Assembly (NCBI GenBank): GCA_032054765.1
Contig: DAMBSC010000007.1
Location: forward strand, 186,001 to 250,000
DNA length: 64,000 bases
Origin: DFXE01 sp032054765
GTDB lineage: Bacteria; Bacteroidota; Bacteroidia; Bacteroidales; Tannerellaceae
Reading direction: 5' to 3'
In this document: positions 24,523 to 33,259 of the stretch, one piece after another
How the letters are laid out: each line of letters opens with the position of its first letter
How positions within the stretch are numbered: position 1 is the first letter of the stretch
Program-made: the position numbers and the translations under genes
Notes under the pieces: model-generated
Seen by the model: the letters and a program-made list of their open reading frames with translations, nothing else
What the model was told of the DNA's origin: nothing
Databases searched by the model: none

Positions 24523-25899
24523 TTATGATTGGTCAATGAGAATAGGAATACCAGGAAGAGGGATTGTTTTATAATTACTCATATCGGCATCTAAAGATAG
24601 ATTTGGTGGCATCATATTAAGATCAGACACAAGCATTTGTTCCCATGTATAAGTTTTACCTGTGTAGGCCGATTCGCGTGCCATTATACATGCTAATGCC
24701 GAGTTTGCCGTAACTTCCGCAATATCTATTACTTTTCCACTACGGATATGGTTGATTAAGTCAACATGCTCAAGTGTATACATATCATGATTTTGGTATT
24801 TGGCTTTGGCAGCTTCAACATCATATTTCCATATAGTATTACCATTAAGGTCTTTGATACTGAAATCTTCGCTATACCACGTACCGGTATCTCCTTTTAT
24901 CACAGCGCCTACTTTATTATCACATCCATCCATTCTTCTGACCATACCGCAAAGTCTGACATCCTGTTCAAATTCAAAATCCATACTAAAATTGTCGTAT
25001 ACAGTTCCGACAACACGCCTTATTCGGGAACCAAACCCTGTTACTTTAATAGGTTTAAGATGTGTGAACCACATAAATACATCGACCCAGTGGATTAGCA
25101 TGTTGCTGATCTGATCTCCATTAACCCAGTTCCAGTTGAAATGTCCCCGGATCATGTATTCCATATCTGTCCATTCTTTTCTATGACGTAAGTATTGTTC
25201 ATTAGCTGTATTATAGAAGACATTTCCGGATATGATTTTTCCAATATATCCCTCTTGAATGAGCTTATAAGATTCAACAAAAGGCCTGTCATAATGATAT
25301 TGGGCACCTGTGATTACGTTTACACCTTTAGCTTTAGCCTGTTTTAATCCTGTAATAAATGTACGATATCCCGTTGGGTCAATAGCTGCCGGTTTTTCAA
25401 CAAACACATGCTTTCCTTGTTCAATAGCATATTTCATCTGATCAGGGTGGAAGCAATTTGGCGATGCTATAAGTACTAGATCTACCGGTAGCTCACATAC
25501 TTTTTTATATGCGTCAAAACCTGTAAAACACATATTGTCGGGAATATCTGTGTTTTTTTGCTCTTTAAGAAGTTTTCTACAGGAGTCAATTTTATCCTGA
25601 AACATATCTGCACATGCTACAATAGAGAGATTATCTCCTGCATTTAAAAAATTAACTGCAGCACCGGTACCTCTTGCTCCACATCCAATCAGCGCAGCTT
25701 TTAGAGGTTTCCCGTCCATTGCCTTATCTGGTAATTCAGGAATGTAAATTTCGTTTAACGAACGCAAAGGGGTTCTTTTGCCTTTGTCCTCTGCACAGGA
25801 AGTAAGAAATGGAGCAGATCCAATTGTACTACCTACTCCTATTATAGCAGTTCGAGAAAGGAATTCGCGTCTATTTAATGTGAACTTTGGGTTTGACAT
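24523..25899 (-). CDS. Exported Gfo/Idh/MocA-family oxidoreductase
   Basis: This 458-residue NAD(P)-dependent sugar oxidoreductase has an N-terminal export signal with a twin-arginine motif (NRREFLSR, 9-16) and then a hydrophobic core ending in FLTSC, so it is probably Tat-exported and possibly lipidated. The Rossmann motif is IGCGARG (71-77) and the catalytic EKP is at 168-170. Secreted Gfo/Idh proteins of this length are common in Bacteroidetes glycan loci and are thought to carry a tightly bound cofactor. Downstream lie the epimerase, aldolase and amidohydrolase genes; upstream is the GH28-like gene with an 80-nt gap. Confidence 0.9.
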   Translation of the reverse strand: MSNPKFTLNRREFLSRTAIIGVGSTIGSAPFLTSCAEDKGKRTPLRSLNEIYIPELPDKAMDGKPLKAALIGCGARGTGAAVNFLNAGDNLSIVACADMFQDKIDSCRKLLKEQKNTDIPDNMCFTGFDAYKKVCELPVDLVLIASPNCFHPDQMKYAIEQGKHVFVEKPAAIDPTGYRTFITGLKQAKAKGVNVITGAQYHYDRPFVESYKLIQEGYIGKIISGNVFYNTANEQYLRHRKEWTDMEYMIRGHFNWNWVNGDQISNMLIHWVDVFMWFTHLKPIKVTGFGSRIRRVVGTVYDNFSMDFEFEQDVRLCGMVRRMDGCDNKVGAVIKGDTGTWYSEDFSIKDLNGNTIWKYDVEAAKAKYQNHDMYTLEHVDLINHIRSGKVIDIAEVTANSALACIMARESAYTGKTYTWEQMLVSDLNMMPPNLSLDADMSNYKTIPLPGIPILIDQS

Positions 25900-25979
25900 A
25901 ATTTTAGATATTATTGATTCTGATTTTTTCTAATTGATAAATATATGTTTTTTCATATTATTATTCTCTAGATTTAATG

Positions 25980-27140
25980 TTAATTCCTAATTTGAGTATT
26001 TGTAAATATCGTATTTACACAAATCGAGTCAGCTTTCATGTCTAATCCTCCTTTGTTTAATTGGATGATTTTATTAAAATGGGAATCATAAACTGGAGCG
26101 AGTAATTCAAGAGCTATATCGGTTTTATAAGAATAAATATCATTCATGAATATATTATACATATTACCAGGTTTAAAACCTTTTCCATATTGACCGTTCC
26201 CATATATTCGTACAACTTTTCTTTTGCCCCCTTTAGGACCATCAGATATATTGGAGCAATATATGTTATATATTTTTGTTGCTGATGGTAAGATGATTAA
26301 CACATGATGAACTCCTCCTGTTTCAACATTTTGGCAGGTAATATCATGCAAATCGCTACCATATGAATAATCTGAATATCTTACTGGTAGTAATGGAAAA
26401 ACATACTTGTCATTACTCCATCTTGACTCATCGAATGCACCAAAGACGATCGTGTCGTCAGAGGTTTCGCCTGTAATGTTTTCTATCAGTATATTGGAAC
26501 CTCCCTGGATAATATCAATTCCGTCACCGTTTTTAACTTGTGTATTAAATTCAATGGAATGGATATGTCCATTCTTACATCCGTTAGTAATAACAACTGC
26601 CCAACTGTGTGTTTTGGTTACCTTCAGACCTGAAATCTCGAAACCATCGACATAAGAAAATAAAATAGAGAAATTCCGCCATCCCCAATAGTCACCTAGC
26701 CATTTTTCTTGTACTCCGGTTTTAGGATTAACTCCTTCATAAAAATTTTCAGCTCCCTCTACTGTGGCTCCATTCAAGCCTTTTATTTTAATGTTTTTTA
26801 TTGTTGAAAGTCTTTTTACATACCCATTTGGATTAGCTTCATCTATTTCAAAGTTATCTGATCGGATAATATTATCAAAGATTTGATCTTCCAACTTGAT
26901 TTTACATCCATCTATAATCATTGTTGTATTAGATGGAAGGCGGATTGCTTCAGACACAAGATAAACAGGATTCTCTTTGAATAGGATTGTCCCTCCATTG
27001 CATTTTTTTAAGAAATCCAGGGCATTAGATATTTTCTCAGAAATACTTTTTCCTTCAAAATCTTCAGGTTTAACGCATATTGAGAATACTGGTTGCGCTA
27101 TAAATAAAGTTAAAATGCCAATAAGTAAGATGTTTTTCAT
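25980..27140 (-). CDS. GH28-like right-handed beta-helix protein, exported
   Basis: This 386-residue secreted protein has a signal peptide (MKNILLIGILTLFIAQPVFS) and parallel beta-helix repeats. The polygalacturonase-like centre is visible: NGDGID (204-209), SDD in ETSDDT (227-229) and GGVHH (275-279), in the order of the GH28 NTD/DD/GHG blocks but with Gly replacing Thr and His spacing altered. It is likely an exo-acting glycosidase or lyase on a uronic-acid glycan, or a related epimerase-type helix; the catalytic aspartates are present. It is the first gene of the catabolic cluster, with a TCACATGTGA palindrome 146 nt upstream. Confidence 0.8.
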   Translation of the reverse strand: MKNILLIGILTLFIAQPVFSICVKPEDFEGKSISEKISNALDFLKKCNGGTILFKENPVYLVSEAIRLPSNTTMIIDGCKIKLEDQIFDNIIRSDNFEIDEANPNGYVKRLSTIKNIKIKGLNGATVEGAENFYEGVNPKTGVQEKWLGDYWGWRNFSILFSYVDGFEISGLKVTKTHSWAVVITNGCKNGHIHSIEFNTQVKNGDGIDIIQGGSNILIENITGETSDDTIVFGAFDESRWSNDKYVFPLLPVRYSDYSYGSDLHDITCQNVETGGVHHVLIILPSATKIYNIYCSNISDGPKGGKRKVVRIYGNGQYGKGFKPGNMYNIFMNDIYSYKTDIALELLAPVYDSHFNKIIQLNKGGLDMKADSICVNTIFTNTQIRN

Positions 27141-27285
27141 GTTTTTTATTTCCTGCTAAAATTATTAATAAACTCTTGTTATTGTATTAGATGGAAGAGT
27201 TGATAATATAACAGCAAAGAAAAAAATAATTGATTTTAAGAAGGCCTTTAAATGCGACTAAGAATCCTCAAAAAACGTTAATCTG

Positions 27286-27295
27286 TCACATGTGA
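27286..27295. promoter_or_regulatory. TCACATGTGA palindrome upstream of the GH28-like gene
   Basis: A perfect 10-bp palindrome lies in the gap between the GH28-like gene and the hypothetical gene at 27385. It is shaped like a transcription-factor half-site pair, but no regulator gene is in the window. Confidence 0.35.
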
Positions 27296-27384
27296 AATGG
27301 AAGTTTGATTGCTTTTTAATTTCTGTAATAAGTTGTTTTACTGAAAAAACATCAAAGCTTATCTTGTCTTAATATTTGGTCCAA

Positions 27385-27969
27385 TCAGCATGAATGTGCT
27401 AGGTTATAAAGAGTAAGGGAAATTGTGTAATTTAAATTCTCCAATCTCAATCTATTGTGCCACACCCGAGAAAAGACTCCAAGTGGCAGATCACGATAGT
27501 CTTCCTTTACAATCTCTCCTTTATTCATAAAGTCTTTTCCGTATTTGTTCACGCAAAAATCGATGAATTCTTTTAATTCTTTTCTTACTTCATTAATATT
27601 ACTGACGAATATCAATTCATATGCCCCATCATTGTATTTAATAATATCCACTCTATAAAAGGTTCCTAACTCAAGATCGGGAAGTTTATAACTGTATTTT
27701 TCTGCTGATTTGCCTTGTATAGTAATATTACTGATCAACTTAGGATCGTATTTAAAGATATCATAAATGTTAATCTTGAATAAACTGCTGATATCATCTT
27801 TTTTCTTTCTAGGTTGAGAGATAAACTTAGGTTTTTCTTCCTTTGTTTCGATCTGGATTTCCTGATCAGGTAACGGTTTCTGACTAATTACTGGTGTAGG
27901 TTGTACCGGATTATGTTTAGGCTCCGGTGATTTTTGTTTGTTTTGTTTTTTGAAATTAAAAAGTCCCAT
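27385..27969 (-). CDS. Hypothetical protein, Pro/Lys-rich N-terminus
   Basis: I do not recognise this 194-residue protein. It begins MGLFNFKKQNKQ, without a signal peptide, then a disordered Pro/Gln/Lys/Glu-rich segment to about residue 60. A folded C-terminal half (about 65-194) follows, with alternating charged and hydrophobic residues and a conserved-looking GTFYRVDIIKY and a Trp-containing RVWHNRLRL. Probably cytoplasmic or DNA/membrane-associated through the basic start. It stands alone, with a TATCTTTG box at 27996-28003. Confidence 0.65.
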   Translation of the reverse strand: MGLFNFKKQNKQKSPEPKHNPVQPTPVISQKPLPDQEIQIETKEEKPKFISQPRKKKDDISSLFKINIYDIFKYDPKLISNITIQGKSAEKYSYKLPDLELGTFYRVDIIKYNDGAYELIFVSNINEVRKELKEFIDFCVNKYGKDFMNKGEIVKEDYRDLPLGVFSRVWHNRLRLENLNYTISLTLYNLAHSC

Positions 27970-27995
27970 AATATATGTTTTTTATTATGCTGGCG

Positions 27996-28024
27996 CAAAG
28001 ATATAAATAACGGTCAACAATCAA
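27996..28024 (-). promoter_or_regulatory. Promoter of the hypothetical gene at 27385
   Basis: On the minus strand, TTG (CAA on + at 28022-28024), an 18-nt spacer and TATCTTTG (27996-28003). Predicted start near 27990, a leader of about 20 nt. Confidence 0.5.
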
Positions 28025-28113
28025 TTATTAATTTAAAGATATTCTTTTCTGTATGAAAATCATCTCTGAACTCTTTGTCTGTAAATCTTGTTTTATATAT
28101 GAATGAATAATAT

Positions 28114-28121
28114 TAAATTTG
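28114..28121 (+). promoter_or_regulatory. -7 element of the DoxX-lptB unit
   Basis: TAAATTTG is an exact TAnnTTTG match 13 nt before the DoxX ATG, with TTG at 28088-28090 (23-nt spacer). The leader would be very short. Confidence 0.45.
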
Positions 28122-28133
28122 TAAAAAAATAGT

Positions 28134-28571
28134 ATGAATAATATTTTGAAATTTTTCTTTCCTATACAGCCTGAAAGTACAAATGTGTCTTTATTTCTCT
28201 TAGCTTTGAGAATCCTTTTCGGGATGCTTCTTTTAACTCATGGCATTCAGAAATTTACTAATTTTGAGAATCTGTCTGAGTCGTTTCCCGATCCTATGGG
28301 TGTTGGTAGTCATATCTCTTTAGGATTGGCTATTTTTGGAGAAGTAGCTTGTTCTATTGGTTGTATTTTGGGGGCATTTTATCGTTTAGCGTTAATACCA
28401 ATGATATTTACTATGGGTATGGCATTTTTTGTAATTCATGGAAGCGATCCTTTTTCTCAAAAGGAACTAGCTTTTGTGTATCTGATTATGTTTGTACTGC
28501 TATTTTTAGCTGGACCTGGTAAATATGCATTGGATAGATTTATTGCTGTTCCCTTGTCCAAAAAGAGATAA
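28134..28571 (+). CDS. DoxX-family membrane protein
   Basis: This 145-residue protein has four hydrophobic segments and the DoxX signature: LALRILFGMLLLTHGIQKF near residue 22, a central GLAIFGEVACSIGCILG segment and a last SQKELAFVYLIMFVLLFLAGPGKYALD. DoxX proteins are small inner-membrane proteins; roles proposed elsewhere involve respiratory or redox functions and are not established. It is 29 nt upstream of lptB and likely co-transcribed with it. Confidence 0.88.
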   Translation: MNNILKFFFPIQPESTNVSLFLLALRILFGMLLLTHGIQKFTNFENLSESFPDPMGVGSHISLGLAIFGEVACSIGCILGAFYRLALIPMIFTMGMAFFVIHGSDPFSQKELAFVYLIMFVLLFLAGPGKYALDRFIAVPLSKKR

Positions 28572-28600
28572 TTGCGTTTCTTTGCATCAAATCTTTAGAT

Positions 28601-29353
28601 ATGGCAGACGAACAACGAATGGTGCTCCGTACGGAGGATTTGGTGAAAAAATATAGAACACGTACTGTTGTAAATCATGTGTCAATACATGTGGAACAGG
28701 GTGAGATTGTAGGGTTGTTAGGGCCAAATGGCGCCGGTAAAACAACAACTTTCTATATGACGGTAGGTTTGGTTACTCCCAATCAAGGAAAAATATTTCT
28801 GAATGATACGGAGATAACTAAATTTCCGGTATATAAACGTGCACGTAGTGGGATAGGTTACCTCGCGCAGGAAGCTTCTATTTTCAGAAAGATGACGGTT
28901 GATGACAATATTAAAGCCGTTCTTGAAATGACGAATACTTCTGAAGAATACCAAAAAGAAAAACTGGAAAATCTGATATCTGAGTTTGGATTGACAAAAG
29001 TAAGGAAAAACCTGGGTGACCAGTTGTCCGGAGGTGAACGTCGTCGTGCGGAGATTGCCCGTTGTCTGGCCATCGACCCTAAATTTATTATGCTCGATGA
29101 ACCATTTGCAGGGGTAGACCCAATTGCTGTACAGGATATTCAGACTATTGTTGCTCGCTTGAAACATAAGAATATCGGTATATTGATTACTGACCACAAT
29201 GTATATGAAACATTGAGTATTACCGATAGAGCTTACTTATTATTTGAAGGAAAAGTTCTTTTTCAGGGATCAGCAGAAGAATTGGCTGCAAATGAGATTG
29301 TACGTGAAAAGTATTTAGGTAAGGATTTCCAACTCAGGAAAAAGAATCTTTAG
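28601..29353 (+). CDS. lptB: LPS export ABC transporter ATPase LptB
   Basis: This 250-residue ATPase of the LPS transport machine drives lipid extraction by LptFG from the inner membrane. Walker A is GPNGAGKT (41-48), the signature is LSGGERRRAEIARC and Walker B is IMLDEPFAGVDP; the start is Met-Ala-Asp with no signal. The length matches LptB. It is preceded by DoxX with a 29-nt gap. Its 3' end overlaps the convergent CPBP gene by 20 bp, so the two transcripts run into each other. An OstA-like LPS-assembly protein is encoded elsewhere in the window (40705). Confidence 0.93.
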   Translation: MADEQRMVLRTEDLVKKYRTRTVVNHVSIHVEQGEIVGLLGPNGAGKTTTFYMTVGLVTPNQGKIFLNDTEITKFPVYKRARSGIGYLAQEASIFRKMTVDDNIKAVLEMTNTSEEYQKEKLENLISEFGLTKVRKNLGDQLSGGERRRAEIARCLAIDPKFIMLDEPFAGVDPIAVQDIQTIVARLKHKNIGILITDHNVYETLSITDRAYLLFEGKVLFQGSAEELAANEIVREKYLGKDFQLRKKNL

Positions 29354-30230
29354 CAGGCTTAAGACTTTCCCTCAGATATTTCACACATAGTATAAACAGA
29401 CAGAATGAAATCAAAGCAGGAATTGTGAAACTCACTATTTCAGATTCGGGAATATCTCCGGTTATAAAGACCTGATCTTTTAATTTCTCACTCGACATAC
29501 CAATTACGGCTACAGCATTATTCGTAAAATGCGCTAATACCGGTAACCACATATTGTTACTCCAATAAATGAGATAGCCAAAATAGGCTCCCAAAAGTAA
29601 ACGCGGTATAAAGCCGTAAAATTGCATGTGAACAGCACTAAATATGATAGCTGTAATCCATATCACCTTGTGAGGCTTTATCGTCCATTTACTAATGATG
29701 CGTTGAAGCGTTCCCCTGAACAGGAATTCTTCAGTAATAGCAGCCATAACTGCTACTACAAAAAGGTTCATAAGTATAGAAAAAAAGTCCGTTCCGGATA
29801 AAATTACTTCTGTAACTCTTTCAGCGGAAGCTTCCATATCTTGCATCCATTTTTCAACCTTTTCCATAAAGGCCGGAAGTTTCATCGCCTTGTTTAGCAA
29901 TCCGGTGAGTGTTATAATCGGAGACAACAAAAACATACTGAAGAATGTAAGTAACGCCGTTTTAAGAGTCAACTTCTTTTTGAGAGATAAATACTCAAAG
30001 GGCTGATAACTGAATAAATAGGCTGCAACCAATGAGGGTAATAAAAACGCTAATGTAGCTGATATGAACTGATACAGCCTTAGAACTCCCGGACTGTTAT
30101 TGTTAAATTCCAATTGAACAGGGATCAAACTGACGATTCCTGCCAGTAATGTGCCAACTAAAACCAGAGACAATAATAGAAATATCTGGAAAGAAGCTGA
30201 CCGGTTTGCGAATATACCTTTCAAATTCAT
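29334..30230 (-). CDS. CPBP-family intramembrane metalloprotease
   Basis: This is a membrane protein of 298 residues from the ATG at 30230; a TTG 18 bases upstream is in frame but less likely. It is a CAAX protease and bacteriocin-processing (CPBP) family member with about eight helices. Motifs are EEFLFR (residues 167-172), FSAVHMQF (His201) and AHFTNNAVAV (His234), the usual Glu-Glu and His ligand pattern for the membrane zinc site. The substrate is unknown. It is convergent with lptB and overlaps its last 20 bp; no associated peptide gene is seen. Confidence 0.87.
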   Translation of the reverse strand: MNLKGIFANRSASFQIFLLLSLVLVGTLLAGIVSLIPVQLEFNNNSPGVLRLYQFISATLAFLLPSLVAAYLFSYQPFEYLSLKKKLTLKTALLTFFSMFLLSPIITLTGLLNKAMKLPAFMEKVEKWMQDMEASAERVTEVILSGTDFFSILMNLFVVAVMAAITEEFLFRGTLQRIISKWTIKPHKVIWITAIIFSAVHMQFYGFIPRLLLGAYFGYLIYWSNNMWLPVLAHFTNNAVAVIGMSSEKLKDQVFITGDIPESEIVSFTIPALISFCLFILCVKYLRESLKPAKDSFS

Positions 30231-30453
30231 AGAGCGCAAATATATCAATTTGTCATTTTATAAGCAAACTATTCCACCTCCTGTCTCAGTTAAGTTTTTT
30301 ATATTGCTTTCACCTTTCACCAACCCAAATACATATGTAACTGGTGGACTTTAACGCCCGACAATAAAATACATATAATTTGCCACTATATTTTCCTCTT
30401 TTCCGCTTCGAAATTACTGATTTGATCTAATAAGTTTATCGCTTTATTCGTTA

Positions 30454-30461
30454 TACATTTG
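30454..30461 (+). promoter_or_regulatory. TACATTTG box upstream of repeat array 2
   Basis: Exact TAnnTTTG match ending 23 nt before the first 22-bp unit. If active, it would transcribe the array on the + strand. Confidence 0.35.
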
Positions 30462-30484
30462 TCGTTTTGTAGCAGTAGTTTTAT

Positions 30485-30572
30485 CGGCTCACACTTGTGA
30501 GCCACTCGGCTCAGCTATGTGATCCCTAAGGCTCACCTTTGTGAGCCGCATCGCTCACAAAGGTGAGCTGAT
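30485..30572. repeat. 22-bp repeat array 2 (four units)
   Basis: Units start at 30485, 30507, 30529 and 30551, exactly 22 bp apart. Each contains a dyad: GGCTCACA-CT-TGTGAGCC (unit 1, 8-bp arms), GGCTCA...TGATCC (unit 2, one mismatch), GGCTCAC-CTTT-GTGAGCC (unit 3) and GCTCAC-AAAG-GTGAGC (unit 4). The core form is TCA-N6-TGA. The 5' flank CAGTAG...TCGGCTCAC is shared with array 3. Confidence 0.88.
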
Positions 30573-30938
30573 AAAAAAGAACTGAAATTTGTACCAATTT
30601 ATTATGAACCAAACACTAAAACCATGAGACTAAATTATGACTTCTACGACACCATTTTCAAAAATAAAGTATAACACCACGAACTGCTTTCCCCTAATTT
30701 GGGATAAACTTTTCATTGCAGCATATCCTAATGGAGTCAAGATGAAAGGAGAATATTATGGTGAAACGTAACCCTTCACCCTGAAAATCGCTTCAGGAAA
30801 GGATTGAAGATGATGTTGAAAGGTGACGACAGTTTTTTTCTTTTTCTTCAGGAAGAGGTTAGTTGACTTATTTTGCTTTGCAAGTATGATTTTTCATTCT
30901 ACATTCTTTTATTATGGTTTAAAATTAATATTCAACAA

Positions 30939-30970
30939 TTTGTGATATTGGAAGAATAACTCTAATTTTG
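30939..30970 (+). promoter_or_regulatory. tig promoter
   Basis: TTTG (30939-30942), a 20-nt spacer and TAATTTTG (30963-30970) match the Bacteroidetes consensus. Predicted start near 30976, leader about 39 nt. Confidence 0.7.
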
Positions 30971-31014
30971 CAGGCTGAAAAAAGATAAGCTAAATAATTA
31001 ATAAATCATACGGA

Positions 31015-32382
31015 ATGAATATTTCGATAACAAACAATGAAAATGGCGTAAGCGCTATATTGAAATTAGAAGTGGTCAAAGCTGATTATGCTGATCAGGT
31101 AGAGAAAAGTTTACGCAGTTTTCGCCAAAAGGCAAATATCCCTGGTTTCCGTAAAGGAATGGTTCCAATGGGGATGATTAAGAAAATGTATGGGAAACAC
31201 GTATTGGCTGAAGAAGTTAATAAAGTCGTTTCTGAAAACCTGTATAATTATATTCGCGAGCAAAATCTGAATTTATTAGGCGAACCATTACCAAATCAAA
31301 GGGAACAACAAGATATCGATTTCGATACACAGGAAGATTTTGTTTTCTATTTTGATGTAGCTTTAGCACCGGAAATTAATTTTGAATTAAATAAAAGAGA
31401 TAAGCTGACTTATTATCAGGTGGCTATTGATGATGATATGTTAGAAAAACAAATCGATTCATATCGTGCGAATTTTGGAACATATGATGAGGTAGAAGTC
31501 GTAGAAGAAGAAAAAGATCTTATCAAAGGAACTGTTGTAGAACTGGAAAATGGTACTCCAAAAGAAGGAGGCATTGTTGTAGAAGAAGCAGTTCTTATGC
31601 CTATGTATATAAAGAACGACGAAGAAAAAACAAAATTCATAGGTGCCAAGAAGGATGCATCGATAATATTCAATCCCAATAAAGCCTATGAAGGAGCAGA
31701 AGCTGAGATCGCTTCTTTCCTTAAGGTTGACAAAGAAGCTGTAGCCGGCATTACCAATGACTTCAGTTTTGATATTAAAGAAATCACTCATCATAAGCCG
31801 GGTGAATTAAATCAGGAATTATTCGATAAAGTCTTTGGCGATGGTGTCGTGACCAATGAAGAAGAATTTAGAAATAAGGTTAAAGAATCAATCAATGAGC
31901 AATTCACGCCGCAAAGTGATTATAAATTCCTGACTGATGCGCGTAAATTATTTCTGAAAAAAGCAGGAGATGTTACATTTGCAGATGATTTTCTGAAACG
32001 TTGGTTGTTGCAGACCAATGAAAACGCAACAGAAGAATCAGTAGAGACAGATTACCCTAAATTTATTGAGGATTTGACATATCATTTAGCAAAAGAAGGT
32101 ATTGTTAAGAAAAATGATATCAAAATAGAAAATGAAGATATAGAACAATTGGCCAAGAAAGTTGCTAAATCGCAGTTTGCTCAATATGGTATGCTATCAG
32201 TTCCTGATGATATGCTGGATAATTATGCTAAAGATATGTTGAAAAACAAACAGACACTTCAGAATGTTATAGATCGTGCTGTCGATGATAAACTGATAAC
32301 CTGGTTGAAAGAAAAGGTTAAATTAGATGTTAAAGACGTAACAATGGACGAATTTAATAAGCTATTTGAAGAAGAAAAATAA
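31015..32382 (+). CDS. tig: Trigger factor
   Basis: This 455-residue ribosome-bound chaperone receives nascent chains at the exit tunnel. The ribosome-docking signature IPGFRKGMVP is at about residues 43-52, followed by the N-terminal domain, a poorly conserved PPIase-like middle and a long helical C-terminal arm ending KLFEEEK. The PPIase segment lacks a well-kept FKBP motif, as is usual in Bacteroidetes trigger factors. It precedes clpP and clpX in the common tig-clpP-clpX order but has its own promoter, and 190 nt with a separate promoter divide it from clpP. Confidence 0.94.
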   Translation: MNISITNNENGVSAILKLEVVKADYADQVEKSLRSFRQKANIPGFRKGMVPMGMIKKMYGKHVLAEEVNKVVSENLYNYIREQNLNLLGEPLPNQREQQDIDFDTQEDFVFYFDVALAPEINFELNKRDKLTYYQVAIDDDMLEKQIDSYRANFGTYDEVEVVEEEKDLIKGTVVELENGTPKEGGIVVEEAVLMPMYIKNDEEKTKFIGAKKDASIIFNPNKAYEGAEAEIASFLKVDKEAVAGITNDFSFDIKEITHHKPGELNQELFDKVFGDGVVTNEEEFRNKVKESINEQFTPQSDYKFLTDARKLFLKKAGDVTFADDFLKRWLLQTNENATEESVETDYPKFIEDLTYHLAKEGIVKKNDIKIENEDIEQLAKKVAKSQFAQYGMLSVPDDMLDNYAKDMLKNKQTLQNVIDRAVDDKLITWLKEKVKLDVKDVTMDEFNKLFEEEK

Positions 32383-32401
32383 TTTTTTTATGGCGTAAAT
32401 G

Positions 32402-32428
32402 CCTATTATATAGCAATAAGGGGTTTTT
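32402..32428 (+). terminator. Weak terminator after tig
   Basis: CCTATT (32402-32407) can pair with AATAAGG (32415-32421) with a bulge, followed by GGTTTTTC. Stem quality is modest. Confidence 0.35.
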
Positions 32429-32461
32429 CTCTAAAAAAAGTATTGGCAGATAACAAATAAG

Positions 32462-32493
32462 TTGTTTCTTTCAGAAATTTATTTATAACTTTG
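32462..32493 (+). promoter_or_regulatory. clpP promoter
   Basis: TTG (32462-32464), a 21-nt spacer and TAACTTTG (32486-32493), an exact -7 match. Leader of about 75 nt before the ATG at 32573. Confidence 0.6.
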
Positions 32494-32572
32494 TTATCCG
32501 TTTAAGAAAAAAGAGGAAAATCCCTTATCTATGTCTTTTCGGTTAGTGAATAACAATTAAGAAATAAAAACG

Positions 32573-33235
32573 ATGAACGAATTTAGAAAATACGCAACGA
32601 AACATTTGGGAATAAATGGGAATGCATTAGATAGTTATATGAATATATCCAGCAGTTATATTTCACCAACAATTATTGAAGAACGTCAGTTGAATGTAGC
32701 ACAAATGGATGTGTTCTCCCGTTTGATGATGGATCGCATTATCTTTTTGGGAACTCAAATTGATGATTATACGGCCAATGTAATTCAGGCTCAATTATTA
32801 TATCTCGACTCAAGTGATCCTGGAAAAGATATTTCAATCTATATCAATTCTCCAGGAGGTTCTGTTTATGCCGGATACGGTGTATATGATACTATGCAGT
32901 TTATTAGTAGTGATGTTTCTACTATATGTACAGGTATGGCAGCGTCAATGGCATCAGTGTTATTGGTTGCCGGAACTAAAGGAAAACGCTTTGCACTACA
33001 GCATTCAAGGGTAATGATTCATCAACCATTAGGAGGAACACAGGGACAAGCATCCGATATTGAAATTATGGCCCGTGAAATTCTAAAGGTTAAGAAAGAA
33101 CTTTATACAATCATTTCTGATCATTCCGGCCAACCTTATGAAAAAGTTGAAAGAGACGGAGACCGTGATTATTGGATGAATGCGGCTGAAGCAAAAGAGT
33201 ATGGAATGATAGATGACATTTTAACCCGTAAATAA
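32573..33235 (+). CDS. clpP: ATP-dependent Clp protease proteolytic subunit
   Basis: This 220-residue serine protease forms the tetradecameric barrel that works with ClpX. The catalytic triad is Ser125 (GMAAS), His150 (VMIHQ) and Asp199 (RDYW), all intact. The N-terminus is about 20 residues longer than the processed E. coli enzyme and may be a propeptide. It is 24 nt upstream of clpX and in one unit with clpX and recQ, transcribed from the promoter at 32462-32493. Confidence 0.97.
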   Translation: MNEFRKYATKHLGINGNALDSYMNISSSYISPTIIEERQLNVAQMDVFSRLMMDRIIFLGTQIDDYTANVIQAQLLYLDSSDPGKDISIYINSPGGSVYAGYGVYDTMQFISSDVSTICTGMAASMASVLLVAGTKGKRFALQHSRVMIHQPLGGTQGQASDIEIMAREILKVKKELYTIISDHSGQPYEKVERDGDRDYWMNAAEAKEYGMIDDILTRK

Positions 33236-33259
33236 TCAGTTAAAAGATTATATATAAAC

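Larger units (their letters stand above)
30231..31014. other. Gene-free 0.78-kb region with repeat array 2 and the tig promoter
   Basis: No credible gene is present. Contents: a CACCA/TGGTG hairpin near 30318-30346, a TACATTTG box (30454-30461), the 22-bp array (30485-30572), a possibly decayed coding stretch (about 30624-30800), and the tig promoter (30939-30970). Confidence 0.7.

Noticed and set aside
30485..30572. CRISPR array
   Set aside because: Units are 22 bp, contiguous and all similar, with no unique spacers of 30 or so bases and no cas genes; only four units.
30624..30800. Possible decayed gene after array 2 (short frame starting MRLNYDFYDTIF)
   Set aside because: The frame closes after about 16 codons and the later in-frame fragments need several frameshifts; I cannot name a parent family, so it is not called a pseudogene.
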